DNA of 64,000 nt from Cyclobacterium sp. SYSU L10401 (GTDB taxonomy: Bacteria; Bacteroidota; Bacteroidia; Cytophagales; Cyclobacteriaceae). This document shows positions 17,456-27,493 of this stretch, piece after piece. The notes under the pieces are model-generated. The model did no database searches. It had not been told where the DNA came from and worked only from the letters and a program-made list of their open reading frames with translations. The stretch spans positions 186,001 to 250,000 of the forward strand of contig NZ_WOFO01000004.1 of assembly GCF_010993705.1 (NCBI RefSeq). The letters are read 5' to 3'. The first letter of the stretch is position 1; every line of letters begins with the position of its first letter. Both the position numbers and the translations under genes were made by a program.

Positions 17456-18523
17456 ATGATATCTTCCAGTGAAAGCAACCAAAGGATTTTTACTGCCTGG
17501 CAGAATCAATTGAAAGCATTTTCCAAGCAGGAAAAATTACAAGGAATCATTTTATCCCTGTTCAGAGAAAAAAAAGATCCGCTTTCCTGGACCGGTGCTG
17601 TTGGAAACCTTTCCATAGGACAGCCTTATTTTATTACCAGCGTGGCCAAACTTCATCTTTTGGCGCTGATACTAAAGTTAAAGGTAAGAGGCAAGGTGAA
17701 TTTAGATGATCCCCTATCCCAATTCCTTGAAGAAGAAGCCTATCAGGGCCTGTGCATCATTCAGGGGCAGGATTTTACCCCTAAAATTACGATAAGACAT
17801 TTGCTTTCTCACCTTTCAGGGCTTCCCGATTATTTTCAATTTTCGTTTAGTGGGGGGAAAAGCCTGAGAGAAGACCTTTTTTCCGGTAAAGATCAATCCT
17901 GGAAGTCAAACGATTGGCTTAAAGCCATTAAGAAGTTAAAACCCCCATTCAAGCCCGGTGAAGGTAGGCGGGTGTTTTATGCGGATTCTAATTTTCAACT
18001 TCTCGGAAAAATAGTTCAAAAAATCACCCATCAAAGTCTGGAAGAAGCTTTGACAACTTTTCAATTGCAGCCCCTGTCAATGAATGAAACCTACGTCTAC
18101 AAGGATGTATATGACCGAACACCGGTACCATTTTATTTTCAGGAAAGGGCCTTAGAAATACCCTTGGCCATGAGCTCATTCGGACCAGTAGGAGGCATGG
18201 TAAGTACTTCAAAAGACAGCATGACCTTTCTCAAAGCTTTTTTTCATGGACAACTGTTTCCCCTGGCAGAATTGGATACCATTCAAGATTGGAAACCCAT
18301 GATCAAGCACCTCTCGTATGGGCTGGGGATAACCCGGTTCGAGAGACCCCGGTATACCTTACCTTTCCGGAAATCTCCTGAAATAATAGGACATACCGGT
18401 CTATCCGGTGCCTTTGCCCTATATGTTCCTGAACGCAAACTCTTCCTGACAGGCACCGTAAACCAGTCCAAAGACCCCTACCTGCCCTACAAACTGGCCA
18501 GTAGAATCATCTCAAGCCTGTAA
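17456..18523 (+). CDS. Serine hydrolase, beta-lactamase / class C penicillin-binding fold
   Basis: 355 aa. Three active-site elements are visible: Ser62-x-x-Lys65 in ITSVAKLH, Tyr175-Ala-Asp-Ser-Asn in FYADSNFQLLG, and His313-Thr-Gly in IGHTGLSG. The core includes IRHLLSHLSGLPDYF, a common segment of the family. I see no signal peptide, which is unusual since relatives are mostly exported; so it may be a cytoplasmic esterase or peptidase. It is divergent from the M81 lipoprotein gene and ends 22 bp from the convergent AarF gene. Real substrate unknown. Confidence 0.88.
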   Translation: MISSSESNQRIFTAWQNQLKAFSKQEKLQGIILSLFREKKDPLSWTGAVGNLSIGQPYFITSVAKLHLLALILKLKVRGKVNLDDPLSQFLEEEAYQGLCIIQGQDFTPKITIRHLLSHLSGLPDYFQFSFSGGKSLREDLFSGKDQSWKSNDWLKAIKKLKPPFKPGEGRRVFYADSNFQLLGKIVQKITHQSLEEALTTFQLQPLSMNETYVYKDVYDRTPVPFYFQERALEIPLAMSSFGPVGGMVSTSKDSMTFLKAFFHGQLFPLAELDTIQDWKPMIKHLSYGLGITRFERPRYTLPFRKSPEIIGHTGLSGAFALYVPERKLFLTGTVNQSKDPYLPYKLASRIISSL

Positions 18524-18545
18524 TAATCACAGGATTTATCACCAT

Positions 18546-19865
18546 TTACTTTAACCATTCCGGTTTGGTAGTATCTACCGAGGCCTGCAATTGATTCAGC
18601 AGGTTATATAAGCCAAAATACGTCCGGTTGATATACAGTCCATGCCTGGAACCCCTGGCCTGCTTGGATTTCCTGAACATCTTGTCATTGGATATTTTAT
18701 CCCCCAGGGCAAAAATTTGCTGAAAATAACCATCATCTGCAAAATCAAAATGGGCTACATGAAAGGGCTTACCCAATAGGGATATCATCTCCTTGAAAAT
18801 ATTTTTAAAGTAGGTTTTTTCCTCGGCTGTATCTTTGTCAGTGATAAATTCCAGGCCATAAAAGATCTGATTGAGTTCATCTTCATTGATCAAAAGATCT
18901 TTTTTAATCAATGAAAAGTATCCGGTATAGAAATCTTCGGGAATCACCTTCACGCAACCAAAATCAATCACGGCCAGTTGGCCACCTTCCTGAATGATGA
19001 AATTTCCAGGATGTGGATCGGCATGAACCTGCTTCAGCTCGTGAACCTGGTGATGATAAAAATCCCAGAGAGCCTGCCCGATCCGGTTTTTCGCAGTCTG
19101 ATCCGGATTGGTCGCCAGCCATTCCCTCAGGTGAAGCCCTTCCATCCAATCCATGGTAATGACTCTTGGGCCGCTTAAATCTTCGTAATATTCCGGAAAC
19201 TGCAAATCGGCAATATGGGAACATGCCTCAGAAATTTCCTTACTGCGCCGCACTTCCAATTCATAGTCTGTTTCCTCCAGAAGTTTCTCCTCCACTTCCT
19301 CCATGTAATGATCCAGCTCCCTTTCATTCATATTCAAAAGGCGCAAGGCAAAGGGCTTTACCAATTTCAAGTCTGAGCGTACACTGGAGGCAACACCGGG
19401 ATATTGGATTTTTACTGCATAAACTTTACCTTCTTTCGTTGCCTGATGGACCTGACCGATAGAAGCTGCATTCACCGCAGATAATGTAAAGGTATCAAAA
19501 ATGGTTTCAGGACCTTTCTTGAAATGCTGCTGGAAAGTTTTCACAACCAACGGATAGGACAAGGGAGGAGCACTGTATTGGGCCATGGTAAATTTGTCCT
19601 GATAGGCCCTGGGCAGCATGTTCTTATCCATGGCCATCATTTGTGCCACTTTTAAGGCACTCCCCTTCAATTCGCTTAATGAGTTATAGATATCAGAGGC
19701 ATTGTTTTTATCCAGATCGTCTCTGTTCATGGAGGGATTTACCACCTTTTTAGCATAATGCTTCATGTAATTTCCCCCTACCCTTGCCCCGGTACTGATA
19801 AATTTTGCTGCCCTTTGCACCTTGGACACAGGGATGCTTTGCTGCTCTTTTAGTTTTTCTGTCAT
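18546..19865 (-). CDS. AarF/ABC1/UbiB-type atypical kinase
   Basis: 439 aa. The ABC1 signatures are clear: KGSALKVAQMMAMD (KxGQ-like N-terminal motif, here SALKVAQM), NAASIGQVHQA (alanine-rich loop, ~132-142), AVKIQYPG with the conserved Lys, VHADPHPGNFII (catalytic region) and AVIDFGCVK (DFG-type metal site). Such proteins support ubiquinone/menaquinone biosynthesis or lipid handling through ATPase activity. It begins 3 bp after the stop of the TetR-like gene, so the two form an operon; this pairing suggests that the regulator controls the kinase. No membrane segment is obvious. Confidence 0.92.
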   Translation of the reverse strand: MTEKLKEQQSIPVSKVQRAAKFISTGARVGGNYMKHYAKKVVNPSMNRDDLDKNNASDIYNSLSELKGSALKVAQMMAMDKNMLPRAYQDKFTMAQYSAPPLSYPLVVKTFQQHFKKGPETIFDTFTLSAVNAASIGQVHQATKEGKVYAVKIQYPGVASSVRSDLKLVKPFALRLLNMNERELDHYMEEVEEKLLEETDYELEVRRSKEISEACSHIADLQFPEYYEDLSGPRVITMDWMEGLHLREWLATNPDQTAKNRIGQALWDFYHHQVHELKQVHADPHPGNFIIQEGGQLAVIDFGCVKVIPEDFYTGYFSLIKKDLLINEDELNQIFYGLEFITDKDTAEEKTYFKNIFKEMISLLGKPFHVAHFDFADDGYFQQIFALGDKISNDKMFRKSKQARGSRHGLYINRTYFGLYNLLNQLQASVDTTKPEWLK

Positions 19866-19868
19866 GAC

Positions 19869-20525
19869 CTATCTGGATTGAAATAAAAATTTCGCAAAAT
19901 CCACAAAACTATCCACTGCGGATTTACCCATCAAATCAAAAGCCAGGTTAACTGATTTTTCTATGGCAGCGTCTGTTTTTTCAAAAGCGGGAGAATCATC
20001 CTTCAACCAAAACCTGAACACAAACATCACCTGAAGCCAAAGGGCCTCATCGTAACGATCTGTTATATAAGGTCTTTCGGCAATTTCATCCGTCTCCTTG
20101 CCTTCCATGATAATTTCACTGACAAAGTCCTTGAAATTGGACTTGAAGCCCTTCATCTCCAGAGGGAAATTTTTATCTTTTAACAGGTCCTTGCCATATA
20201 CGGTAAGCAGGTAGGACCTCCTTTTTTTTAATTCTTCAATCCAGGTGAAGAAAAATCCGAGGAGCTTCTCTCTTGCACTATAGCTTTTATAGACGTCCTG
20301 CTCTTCCAGATTGGTTAACGTCTGATCGAAAACCATTTCCCAAACGGCTTTCTTGATGGCGTCGAAAGTGCTGAAATGGTCATAAAATGCAGCCTCCTGC
20401 ATTTTTAAATCTTTGGCAAACTTATAAATAGAAACGGGTTCTCTGCCGTTTTCCAGGATGTGCTGGATATACCCGTCTATGATTTTATGTTTATCTGTCT
20501 TTTGACTTTTTGTCTTTTCTGTCAT
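19869..20525 (-). CDS. TetR/AcrR-family transcriptional regulator
   Basis: 218 aa. The N-terminal domain has IIDGYIQHILENGREPVS, then the helix-turn-helix IYKFAKDLKMQEAAFYDHFS (~39-58), with the FYDHF variant of the usual LYYHF recognition helix. The long helical C-terminal domain (VMFVFRFWLKDDSP...) would bind an unknown ligand. It starts the two-gene operon with the AarF/UbiB-like kinase; both proteins begin with MTEK. It diverges from the S41 peptidase gene, and the shared gap probably carries its own operator, though I could not pick a convincing palindrome. Confidence 0.85.
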   Translation of the reverse strand: MTEKTKSQKTDKHKIIDGYIQHILENGREPVSIYKFAKDLKMQEAAFYDHFSTFDAIKKAVWEMVFDQTLTNLEEQDVYKSYSAREKLLGFFFTWIEELKKRRSYLLTVYGKDLLKDKNFPLEMKGFKSNFKDFVSEIIMEGKETDEIAERPYITDRYDEALWLQVMFVFRFWLKDDSPAFEKTDAAIEKSVNLAFDLMGKSAVDSFVDFAKFLFQSR

Positions 20526-20724
20526 CTCCTAATCTTTTTTTATACTGCATAGATGTAACAATAACCGATGCCAAGAGGTTTGTAAAATTGTAGAAATAAT
20601 TTTCCCAATTCCTATATTCGGGTCGGGGAAATTTATCCTCAAGATAGATTTGTTTGGAATTTGTGCATCCAAATGAACTTTGAATTCGTTACTAATGAGA
20701 AGTTTAAGCAGAATGGACATGTTG

Positions 20725-22047
20725 ATGAATATTAAAAAGTTGGTTTTTGTCATTCTTCTGGGAATGGCCTTAACGCTTGTTTCCTGTAAGGACGATGTAG
20801 TGGAAATGCCTCAAAACCCAAATCTGGTAAAAGAGGCCATTTACGAAAGCATGCAGGAGTGGTATTATTGGAACGATCAATTACCCGTTTCCCTGGATGT
20901 AAATCGTTACCGCACCAATGATGAACTCTTGTTTGATTTGATGTACCTGCAATTGGACCGTTGGTCTTACCTTACCACCAGAGAGGAATTCAATAAGGCC
21001 TTTACAGGCCAGAATGCCGGTCATGGCTTTGGCTTTGCCCTGGGAGAAGATGACAGACTCTATGTGTCCTTTGTCTACGAAGAATCTCCTGCAGGTAAAG
21101 ATGGCTGGCAAAGGGGTTGGGAGATCATTGAAATCAATGGGAAGCCGATAGCTGATTACCGCAGAGCAGGTGGCTATAACTTTGAACTGGGTGAAAACCG
21201 GCCAGGCGTTTCCAATTCATTTACTTTCAGGTTACCAGATGGGAGCACCACTACGCGCAGTAATACCAAGGCAGATTACCAGGCGAATTCTGTCTTGTAT
21301 AAGAATGTAATCGAAACCGGTGGTAAAAAAACCGGGTATTGGGTGTACAATAGTTTCAAAGCCACTGCCGGATTAAGTCCCAACCGAAGCACAGAAGTGG
21401 AAGAAACCCTGGACTATTTTGAGGCTGCTGGTATTGAAGAACTTATATTAGACTTAAGGTACAATGGTGGGGGATCCGTAGATGTGGCTGAGCAAATCAT
21501 GAATGGACTGATCCCAGCTGCTGCAGACGGTGAGTTGATGTATACCAATGCCTTAAATGAAGAGAAAAGCAACCTCAACGAAGTTTACAGGTTTGAAAAA
21601 AGCAGGGATATCGCCCTGGATAGACTGATTGTTATCACTTCCAGGGGATCTGCCTCCGCCAGCGAATTGATGATTAATTGCCTGAAACCTTATATGGATG
21701 TGGTATTGGTAGGACAAAGAACTTATGGCAAGCCGGTAGGATCATTTCCCCTTTCCCAATTTAATACCGTGCTGGCTCAAAACGACGTTGAATTGGTACC
21801 CATTACCTTTGCCATTGCCAATGCAGCAGGCAATGCCGAGTACTTTGATGGTTTCCCTGTAGACATTCCGGCAGCAGACGACCCTTCTGCCAATTGGGGT
21901 GATATCAAGGAGTTCAGACTCGCCAGTGCCCTCACTTACGTTCAATATGGACCTGCCACTGCCAATGCAAGGCTAAGGATACCAGAGGACAAATGGCAGA
22001 TGATCGATGATTTCGACGGGTTGAAAAAGGAGTTTCCCGTTTATTGA
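20725..22047 (+). CDS. S41 family peptidase, lipoprotein (C-terminal processing protease type)
   Basis: 440 aa from the ATG at 20725, which gives a classic lipoprotein signal MNIKKLVFVILLGMALTLVSC; in-frame ATGs at 20680, 20713 and 20719 are alternatives. A helical N-terminal segment (ESMQEWYYWNDQLP) and a PDZ-like part (GWEIIEINGKPI) precede the S41 catalytic core: LILDLRYNGGGSV, SRGSASASELMINCLKPY (catalytic Ser in SASASE) and GQRTYGKPVGS (catalytic Lys). The enzyme would cleave proteins near their C-termini in the periplasm. The N-terminal motif WYYWND is usual in Bacteroidota S41 lipoproteins. Isolated gene; no partner in sight. Confidence 0.92.
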   Translation: MNIKKLVFVILLGMALTLVSCKDDVVEMPQNPNLVKEAIYESMQEWYYWNDQLPVSLDVNRYRTNDELLFDLMYLQLDRWSYLTTREEFNKAFTGQNAGHGFGFALGEDDRLYVSFVYEESPAGKDGWQRGWEIIEINGKPIADYRRAGGYNFELGENRPGVSNSFTFRLPDGSTTTRSNTKADYQANSVLYKNVIETGGKKTGYWVYNSFKATAGLSPNRSTEVEETLDYFEAAGIEELILDLRYNGGGSVDVAEQIMNGLIPAAADGELMYTNALNEEKSNLNEVYRFEKSRDIALDRLIVITSRGSASASELMINCLKPYMDVVLVGQRTYGKPVGSFPLSQFNTVLAQNDVELVPITFAIANAAGNAEYFDGFPVDIPAADDPSANWGDIKEFRLASALTYVQYGPATANARLRIPEDKWQMIDDFDGLKKEFPVY

Positions 22048-22460
22048 TAAACTTTGGGGGATTTAAATAATTATCGGTGATTCCGCAGGTTTTGACAAGC
22101 ATTTTTTCATTGAAGCAGATCTGAAATAAGCAGATCAGGAATCCTGATTTTGAGGGAGGCTGATTTTTAGCCTGTGTGCGTGCCTTACGGTTCCACTTTT
22201 GCTTTGTCCGGTATAATGATACCTGTTCGGCTTTCCATTACCATACCGCACATATCCTGATGATGGTCTTTAACCCGGACTATGCATTAGGAATCGTAAT
22301 GAGAGCTGAAACTGCAAGAAAATCAAACAGTTTGGATATTGAGGCATCGCATCGCTTTGGTGAAATCGAAAACGGCAACCTAGCGGCTGATTTTGAAGCA
22401 GTTTAAGGTCGTAATAGATAGGCTAATTCGGGTTTAATAAGGAATTACAGATTGGAAATA
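22048..22460. other. Intergenic stretch with a doubtful short ORF
   Basis: No confident gene. An open frame of 76 codons (22176-22406, plus) encodes a peptide containing NPDYALGIVMRAETARKS and ends GNLAADFEAV; it has no domain I know, and could be a conserved repeat or remnant rather than a protein. A near-palindrome ATCAGGA/TCCTGAT sits at 22134-22148. The block lies between the end of the S41 gene and the terminator of the convergent SusD operon. Confidence 0.3.
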
Positions 22461-22493
22461 AAAAAGGCGGTGAAAATTTCCACCGCCTTTTTT
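22461..22493. terminator. Rho-independent terminator of the SusC/SusD operon
   Basis: AAAAAGGCGGTG and CACCGCCTTTTT pair perfectly over an 8-base loop, with A and T runs on the two sides; it lies 20 bp after the SusD stop and can act on both strands. Confidence 0.85.
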
Positions 22494-22513
22494 ATTTTAT
22501 CTGAAACCAGAAC

Positions 22514-24028
22514 TCAGTAACCCGGATTCTGCGGTCCCAGGTTGGGATTTACATCCAATTCGATTCTGGGTAGTGGCATCAGGTAATCCCGGTTAGAATC
22601 GAAATTGGGATGAGGTTCCAGGCTTTCTGCCCCGACAAAAACCTGCTGTCCCAATTGCCTTCTTTTGATGTCATACCACCGTTTGTATTCGAAGGACAAT
22701 TCCAACCTTCGCTCATCCAGCACCAGGTCAATAAAACTTTCCTGATCCATACCTGCGGAAACATCTTCAGGAAAAGCATTTTGGGTACCTGCCGCATTCC
22801 TGGCCCGTTCTCTAATGGCATTAACGTAACCAATTGCCTCTGCCGTAGGTCCATTATTTACTTCGGCAGCTGCCTCCGCTGCGATCAGCAAAACCTCCGC
22901 ATAGCGCATGGCTGCATAGTTATGATCTGAATACCTTCCATCAGAATTGCTATTCCCGGGGAACCTCCTGTATTTGGCAATGTGAGGCCTTTGCGTATTC
23001 GCAAATTCAGTATAGGGTTCTAGCACGCCATTGGTAAGTGCTTCGGGCTGGAAGCTAACTTCCTTTCTGTAATCGCGGTCATCCCAGGTATTGTAGACGT
23101 TCATGGAAGGAACACAAACGCTCCATCCCAGCTCATCGGCACCCCGGATGCCGGTCATCGGTGGCATGAGGTCGTCATTGGCTCCGCCTCCTCCATTCTG
23201 CTGGCCTAAAAAGTCCAGGGAAAAGATGTGTTCTGTCAAATTATCAGCCATCTCTGCACGGAAAAGGTCCTGGTAATCGGCTTCCAATTCATACCCAAAC
23301 CTACCTTTATTGTCGATTACCCACTTGGCTTCCTCATAGGCTTTGGGGTAGTCGGCCAGCGTAAGGTGCACCGAGGCCAGGTAAGATGCAGCCGTACCCT
23401 TGGTAGGTCTGGACCGGACATCGTTGGGCTGGTTATCTGGTAGCCACTGTTTGGCAAATTCCAAATCGGCTACTATTCCCTGGTAAACTTCTGAAGAACT
23501 GGTTTTGGAGATATCTTTAACCGCTTCCGGGTCATTGATGAAATAATCGATATAGGGGACATCACCAAAAACCCTTACCAAATGATAGTAACTAAAAGCA
23601 CGGACAAACCTGGCTTCTGCTACCAATCTGTTGTTGACATCTTCTTGAAGATCAAGGCTTTCGGCTCCGGATATGGCTGCATTGGCTGCACTGATGGTCT
23701 GGTACCAATAAGGCCAAAAAGACCTGACCATCCCGTTGTTGTCATCCATATTGAAATCATTCACCTGCTGCCGCTCGGCAGGGGTGCCACGATCACCAAT
23801 ATCTACCATATCTCCCCGCAGCATCAGCGCAGTTACAAATTGCCTTCCGTACAACCTCTCAGAGGCCATCCAGCCGTAAGCGCCGAATATTGCCGTTTCT
23901 ACATCATTGGCAGAATTAAACAAACTCTCCGGAGCCAATAATCCTACCGGCTTTTCTTCCAGATCGGTACAGCCTGCCATCCAGCAGGTCATGGCCAAAA
24001 CCAAAGATTTATATATTTTCGTTTTCAT
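22514..24028 (-). CDS. SusD/RagB-family nutrient-binding outer membrane lipoprotein
   Basis: 504 aa. Lipoprotein signal with lipobox WMAGCTDLE (Cys ~20). The early segment LLAPESLFNSANDVETAIFGAYGWM and the helical repeats with ARFVRAFSYYHLVRVFGDVPYI are the classic SusD/RagB pattern, and the C-terminal part (RYAEVLLIAAEAAAEVNN, ERRLELSFEYKRWYDIKR) completes it. SusD proteins cap the SusC channel on the cell surface and bind the glycan or peptide to be imported. It follows SusC by 25 bp and is the last gene before the terminator. The ligand cannot be predicted since no enzyme is linked. Confidence 0.95.
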   Translation of the reverse strand: MKTKIYKSLVLAMTCWMAGCTDLEEKPVGLLAPESLFNSANDVETAIFGAYGWMASERLYGRQFVTALMLRGDMVDIGDRGTPAERQQVNDFNMDDNNGMVRSFWPYWYQTISAANAAISGAESLDLQEDVNNRLVAEARFVRAFSYYHLVRVFGDVPYIDYFINDPEAVKDISKTSSSEVYQGIVADLEFAKQWLPDNQPNDVRSRPTKGTAASYLASVHLTLADYPKAYEEAKWVIDNKGRFGYELEADYQDLFRAEMADNLTEHIFSLDFLGQQNGGGGANDDLMPPMTGIRGADELGWSVCVPSMNVYNTWDDRDYRKEVSFQPEALTNGVLEPYTEFANTQRPHIAKYRRFPGNSNSDGRYSDHNYAAMRYAEVLLIAAEAAAEVNNGPTAEAIGYVNAIRERARNAAGTQNAFPEDVSAGMDQESFIDLVLDERRLELSFEYKRWYDIKRRQLGQQVFVGAESLEPHPNFDSNRDYLMPLPRIELDVNPNLGPQNPGY

Positions 24029-24053
24029 GGTTATTTCTGTTTTGGTGGCTATT

Positions 24054-27000
24054 TTAAAATCCTACATTTATTCCCACGGTGTAGTTCTTCGCATTGGGAT
24101 AACTTCCATAATCCAGTCCCAGGTTTCGGTTTCCGTCCGTAGCACCACCGGAACGGTAATTGACCTCGGGATCGTAACCTTCATATTCGGTAAAGGTCAA
24201 CACGTTTTGAGCACTGACATATACCCTTAATCTGGAAAGGTTCAACCTGTCCACCATCGCCTTGGGAAAATTGTAGCCCAGGGAAAGATTTTTCAATCTG
24301 GTAAAGGTCCCATCATAAATCCAACGGGTCGAAACCCTCCTGGTCCTGCCATTAAAGGCTCGGGGAATATCTGTTTGTGTATTGGTAGGTGTCCACCTGT
24401 TCAAAGCCGCTGTGGTAGCGTTGTTGATACCAGACATTAAATCCAACTCCATCAGGGTGTAACTCAGAATATCATTTCCAAAGGAGCCCTGGAAGAAAAT
24501 ATTCAGGTCAAAGTTACGGTACCGGAAATCATGGTTCCATCCCCAGAAGAAATCAGGATGGGGATTCCCAATAATCTCCCTGTCGTCACTGTTTAAGGTG
24601 CCATCTCCGTTCAGGTCTCTGAATCTTTCACCTCCCGGCGTTTGTTCAAATCCTCCACCAGGAAGAAAATCCTCTCCTTCCTGGTATACCCCATCATAAA
24701 CCCATCCAAAGAAGCTTCCAACAGGAGACCCCTCTTTGAGCAGCTGAGTGGTACCCAGTCCTACCATATGTCCCGGTCCGGATCCATACTGTATGTCGGT
24801 ACCCTCAGGAAGGGATAATACGGTATTCCGGTTTCTGGAGAAATTGATGTCCATATCCCATTGGAAAGCACCCACCAAATTTCTTGATCCCAGGGTTAAT
24901 TCCACTCCTTTGTTTTCCACCTCACCGATGTTTCTCAATTGATTGGTATAGCCTGAATACTGAGGCAATTGAACAGCAAACAACAGGTCAGAGGTGACCA
25001 TGCGGTAGTATTCCGCAGACAAAGTCACCCGGTCATCCCAGAATCCGATATCCGTACCTATATTCAGTTGAGCGGTGGTCTCCCAGGTAAGGTTATCGTT
25101 GGCTACAGTAGTAGGCCGAACTGCGTTGACAGGAACACCGTCGATCACCGTGAATACCGGTGAAAATCTAGCCAAGGTCTGGTAGGGAGAAATCGCCTGA
25201 TTTCCTGTAATACCGTAACTTACCCTCCACTTCCAGAAACTTAACAGATCCGAGGATTCCAGAAACCGCTCGTTTTTCATGTTCCAGGCAATGGCACCGG
25301 AAGGAAAAAAGGCCCATTTGTTATTCCTTGAGAAGGTAGAGGAGCCATCATAACGGGCATTGAATGTTACCAGGTATTTGTCACCCAGGGAATAATTCAA
25401 GCGACCATAGAAAGAAGAAATCCTCCAATCGGTAAGACCTGAATTTGGAGTTTGCCACACCGCAGCGGAACCAAGATTCCAGAATGAAAAGGCATCCGTT
25501 ATAAAAGAAGTACCTCTTGCTCCCCAATTTTCATTTTCTGATGATTGATAGGAGTACCCTGCCATGGCAGAAAAGGTATGGTTACCGGCGAAATTCTTGG
25601 TATAGGTCAGGTAATTTTCATTCAGAAGAAGGGTATTCCTGGCGGCATTTATCCGTGCGTCCCCACCTACATTTCTTCCTTCTGTTACCGTTGTGGGAGA
25701 ATACAATCCTGTACGACTGGCATTGGCAGTGGCACCGAAAGTAGTCCTGAATTTCAGGTCGTCAGACAGGTCGTATTCTGCAAAGAAATTGCCCTGAAAC
25801 CGATCGTTTACATTTTCATTGATCAATTGGGTGGCCACCGCATAGGGATTGTCGTGCGGATCATTCAAGCGGGCAACGGTAAAGGTTCCATCTTCCCTGT
25901 AAATGGGTTGGTCGGGTTCAAACTTGAATGCGGAAGCTACCACACCCGGCGTAAGGCCACCGGAACCTTCCTGTGTTCGGACCCCGTCGCTGCTACTTCT
26001 TCTGGCAAACAGGTTCACACCCAATTTGAGCTTCTCAGAAGCCTGTATATCCAGGTTACTGGTGATGCTGAATCGGTTGAAATCCGAATTGATGATCACC
26101 CCTTTTTGGTCGAAATAGGCTCCAGAAACGTAATAATTGACATTATCTGTACCTCCACTTATAGAAAGCTGGTAATTTTGAATGCCTCCTGTCTGAAAAA
26201 TCTGATCCTGCCAGTCGGTATCTCCACCCGCTGGCTCAATATTGGGCCTGGCATCGGAAATGTAATCATTGAATTGTTCTGCATTCAGCAAATCCAATCG
26301 ATTAATTTCGTTTTGCATGGAGTAGGAAGTGTTGAACTCGATTTTGGCAGCACCATTTTTCCCCCTTTTGGTCGTCACCATGATCACTCCGTTTGCGCCT
26401 CTGGATCCGTAGATCGCAGTAGCAGACGCATCCTTAAGTACTTCAATGGACGCGATGTCTTCCGGAGGTGGCATGGCAGCACCAATAAATCCATCCACTA
26501 CAAAAATAGGATCACTGCTGGCGTTAATGGAAGTACCTCCCCTGATCCGAACTTTAAGGCTTGCGCCGGGGGCACCGTTATTGGCCTGGATCTGTACACC
26601 CGCAGCCCGGCCCTGAAGGGCCTGAACCGCATCAATTGCCGGGTAGGCGGTTAGTTGCTCGCTTTTTACCGAGGAAACGGCTCCTGTCAGATCACTCCTT
26701 TTCTGTGTTCCATATCCCACTACCACTACTTCTTCCAGAGAGGACTCGTCCATGCTCATGGTAATATTGATGGTGGTCTGGTTGCCCACGGTCACTGTTT
26801 GGCTGTCGTATCCTATGTAAGAAAAGACCAACACCGCATCATCCGGAACTGTCAGGGAATAGCTCCCGTCCAGATCGGTAACCGTACCCGTAGAAGTACC
26901 CTGTACAGAGACGGTAGCTCCAGGCAGGGGTTCTCCCTCCTCATCCTTTACTACTCCACTAATGGTGATTTCCACCAATGTTTCTACGTTAGCGGATACC

Positions 27001-27365
27001 TTGTTTACCTTTCTTACGTCAATCTGATCATTGACCTGCCGAAAACCAAGGGAAGTTTGCACGGCCACTTCCTGGAGCATCGCTTCCACGCTGGCTCGCT
27101 GATCTGTCAACATTACCCTCTTTTCCGGATCCACATCTTTTTGGTCATAGGAGAAGGTATAGGGTGTTTTGGATTCGATTTGGCTGAAAAACTTACCCAA
27201 AGTCATTTCATTTTGACTTAAATTGACCCAAACCTTATCAATGGTTTCCAATTGGGCACTAACATTCCCTGCCAAAACCAGGTTCAATACCAGGAGTTGC
27301 AGGGAAAATCCATAAAGGAAGTAGCGTGACAACATATAGATTGTCTTTTGTAATTTAAATTTCAT
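24054..27365 (-). CDS. SusC/RagA-family TonB-dependent transporter with STN signalling domain
   Basis: 1103 aa from the ATG at 27365 (MKFKLQKTIYMLS..., signal ending GNVSAQ); an ATG at 27395 would add 10 residues. Order of domains: STN/secretin-like domain (~50-105, FFSQIESKTPYTFSYD), carboxypeptidase-regulatory-like beta domain (~130-210, GVVKDEEGEPLPGATVSV), TonB box-like region, plug (~225-340, RIRGGTSINASSDPIFVVDG; IYGSRGANGVIMVTT), then a ~750-residue outer membrane barrel ending YTVGINVGF. The STN domain binds the FecR-type anti-sigma factor, so substrate binding can signal to the ECF sigma factor encoded upstream. Intact. Confidence 0.95.
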   Translation of the reverse strand: MKFKLQKTIYMLSRYFLYGFSLQLLVLNLVLAGNVSAQLETIDKVWVNLSQNEMTLGKFFSQIESKTPYTFSYDQKDVDPEKRVMLTDQRASVEAMLQEVAVQTSLGFRQVNDQIDVRKVNKVSANVETLVEITISGVVKDEEGEPLPGATVSVQGTSTGTVTDLDGSYSLTVPDDAVLVFSYIGYDSQTVTVGNQTTINITMSMDESSLEEVVVVGYGTQKRSDLTGAVSSVKSEQLTAYPAIDAVQALQGRAAGVQIQANNGAPGASLKVRIRGGTSINASSDPIFVVDGFIGAAMPPPEDIASIEVLKDASATAIYGSRGANGVIMVTTKRGKNGAAKIEFNTSYSMQNEINRLDLLNAEQFNDYISDARPNIEPAGGDTDWQDQIFQTGGIQNYQLSISGGTDNVNYYVSGAYFDQKGVIINSDFNRFSITSNLDIQASEKLKLGVNLFARRSSSDGVRTQEGSGGLTPGVVASAFKFEPDQPIYREDGTFTVARLNDPHDNPYAVATQLINENVNDRFQGNFFAEYDLSDDLKFRTTFGATANASRTGLYSPTTVTEGRNVGGDARINAARNTLLLNENYLTYTKNFAGNHTFSAMAGYSYQSSENENWGARGTSFITDAFSFWNLGSAAVWQTPNSGLTDWRISSFYGRLNYSLGDKYLVTFNARYDGSSTFSRNNKWAFFPSGAIAWNMKNERFLESSDLLSFWKWRVSYGITGNQAISPYQTLARFSPVFTVIDGVPVNAVRPTTVANDNLTWETTAQLNIGTDIGFWDDRVTLSAEYYRMVTSDLLFAVQLPQYSGYTNQLRNIGEVENKGVELTLGSRNLVGAFQWDMDINFSRNRNTVLSLPEGTDIQYGSGPGHMVGLGTTQLLKEGSPVGSFFGWVYDGVYQEGEDFLPGGGFEQTPGGERFRDLNGDGTLNSDDREIIGNPHPDFFWGWNHDFRYRNFDLNIFFQGSFGNDILSYTLMELDLMSGINNATTAALNRWTPTNTQTDIPRAFNGRTRRVSTRWIYDGTFTRLKNLSLGYNFPKAMVDRLNLSRLRVYVSAQNVLTFTEYEGYDPEVNYRSGGATDGNRNLGLDYGSYPNAKNYTVGINVGF

Positions 27366-27493
27366 AATTTGTAAAAGGTTTATTGAAACATTCATTAAGC
27401 CTGGTTCGGTGATGGTGCATTCCCCAATGACTTTCCATCCCGGACCATTTCAGGAACTAAGGTCCCATTCTTCACTGGATTTCTATCATAGAA

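Noticed and set aside
25545-26654. 369-codon plus-strand frame across the SusC gene
   Set aside because: Antisense shadow of a conserved TonB-dependent transporter.
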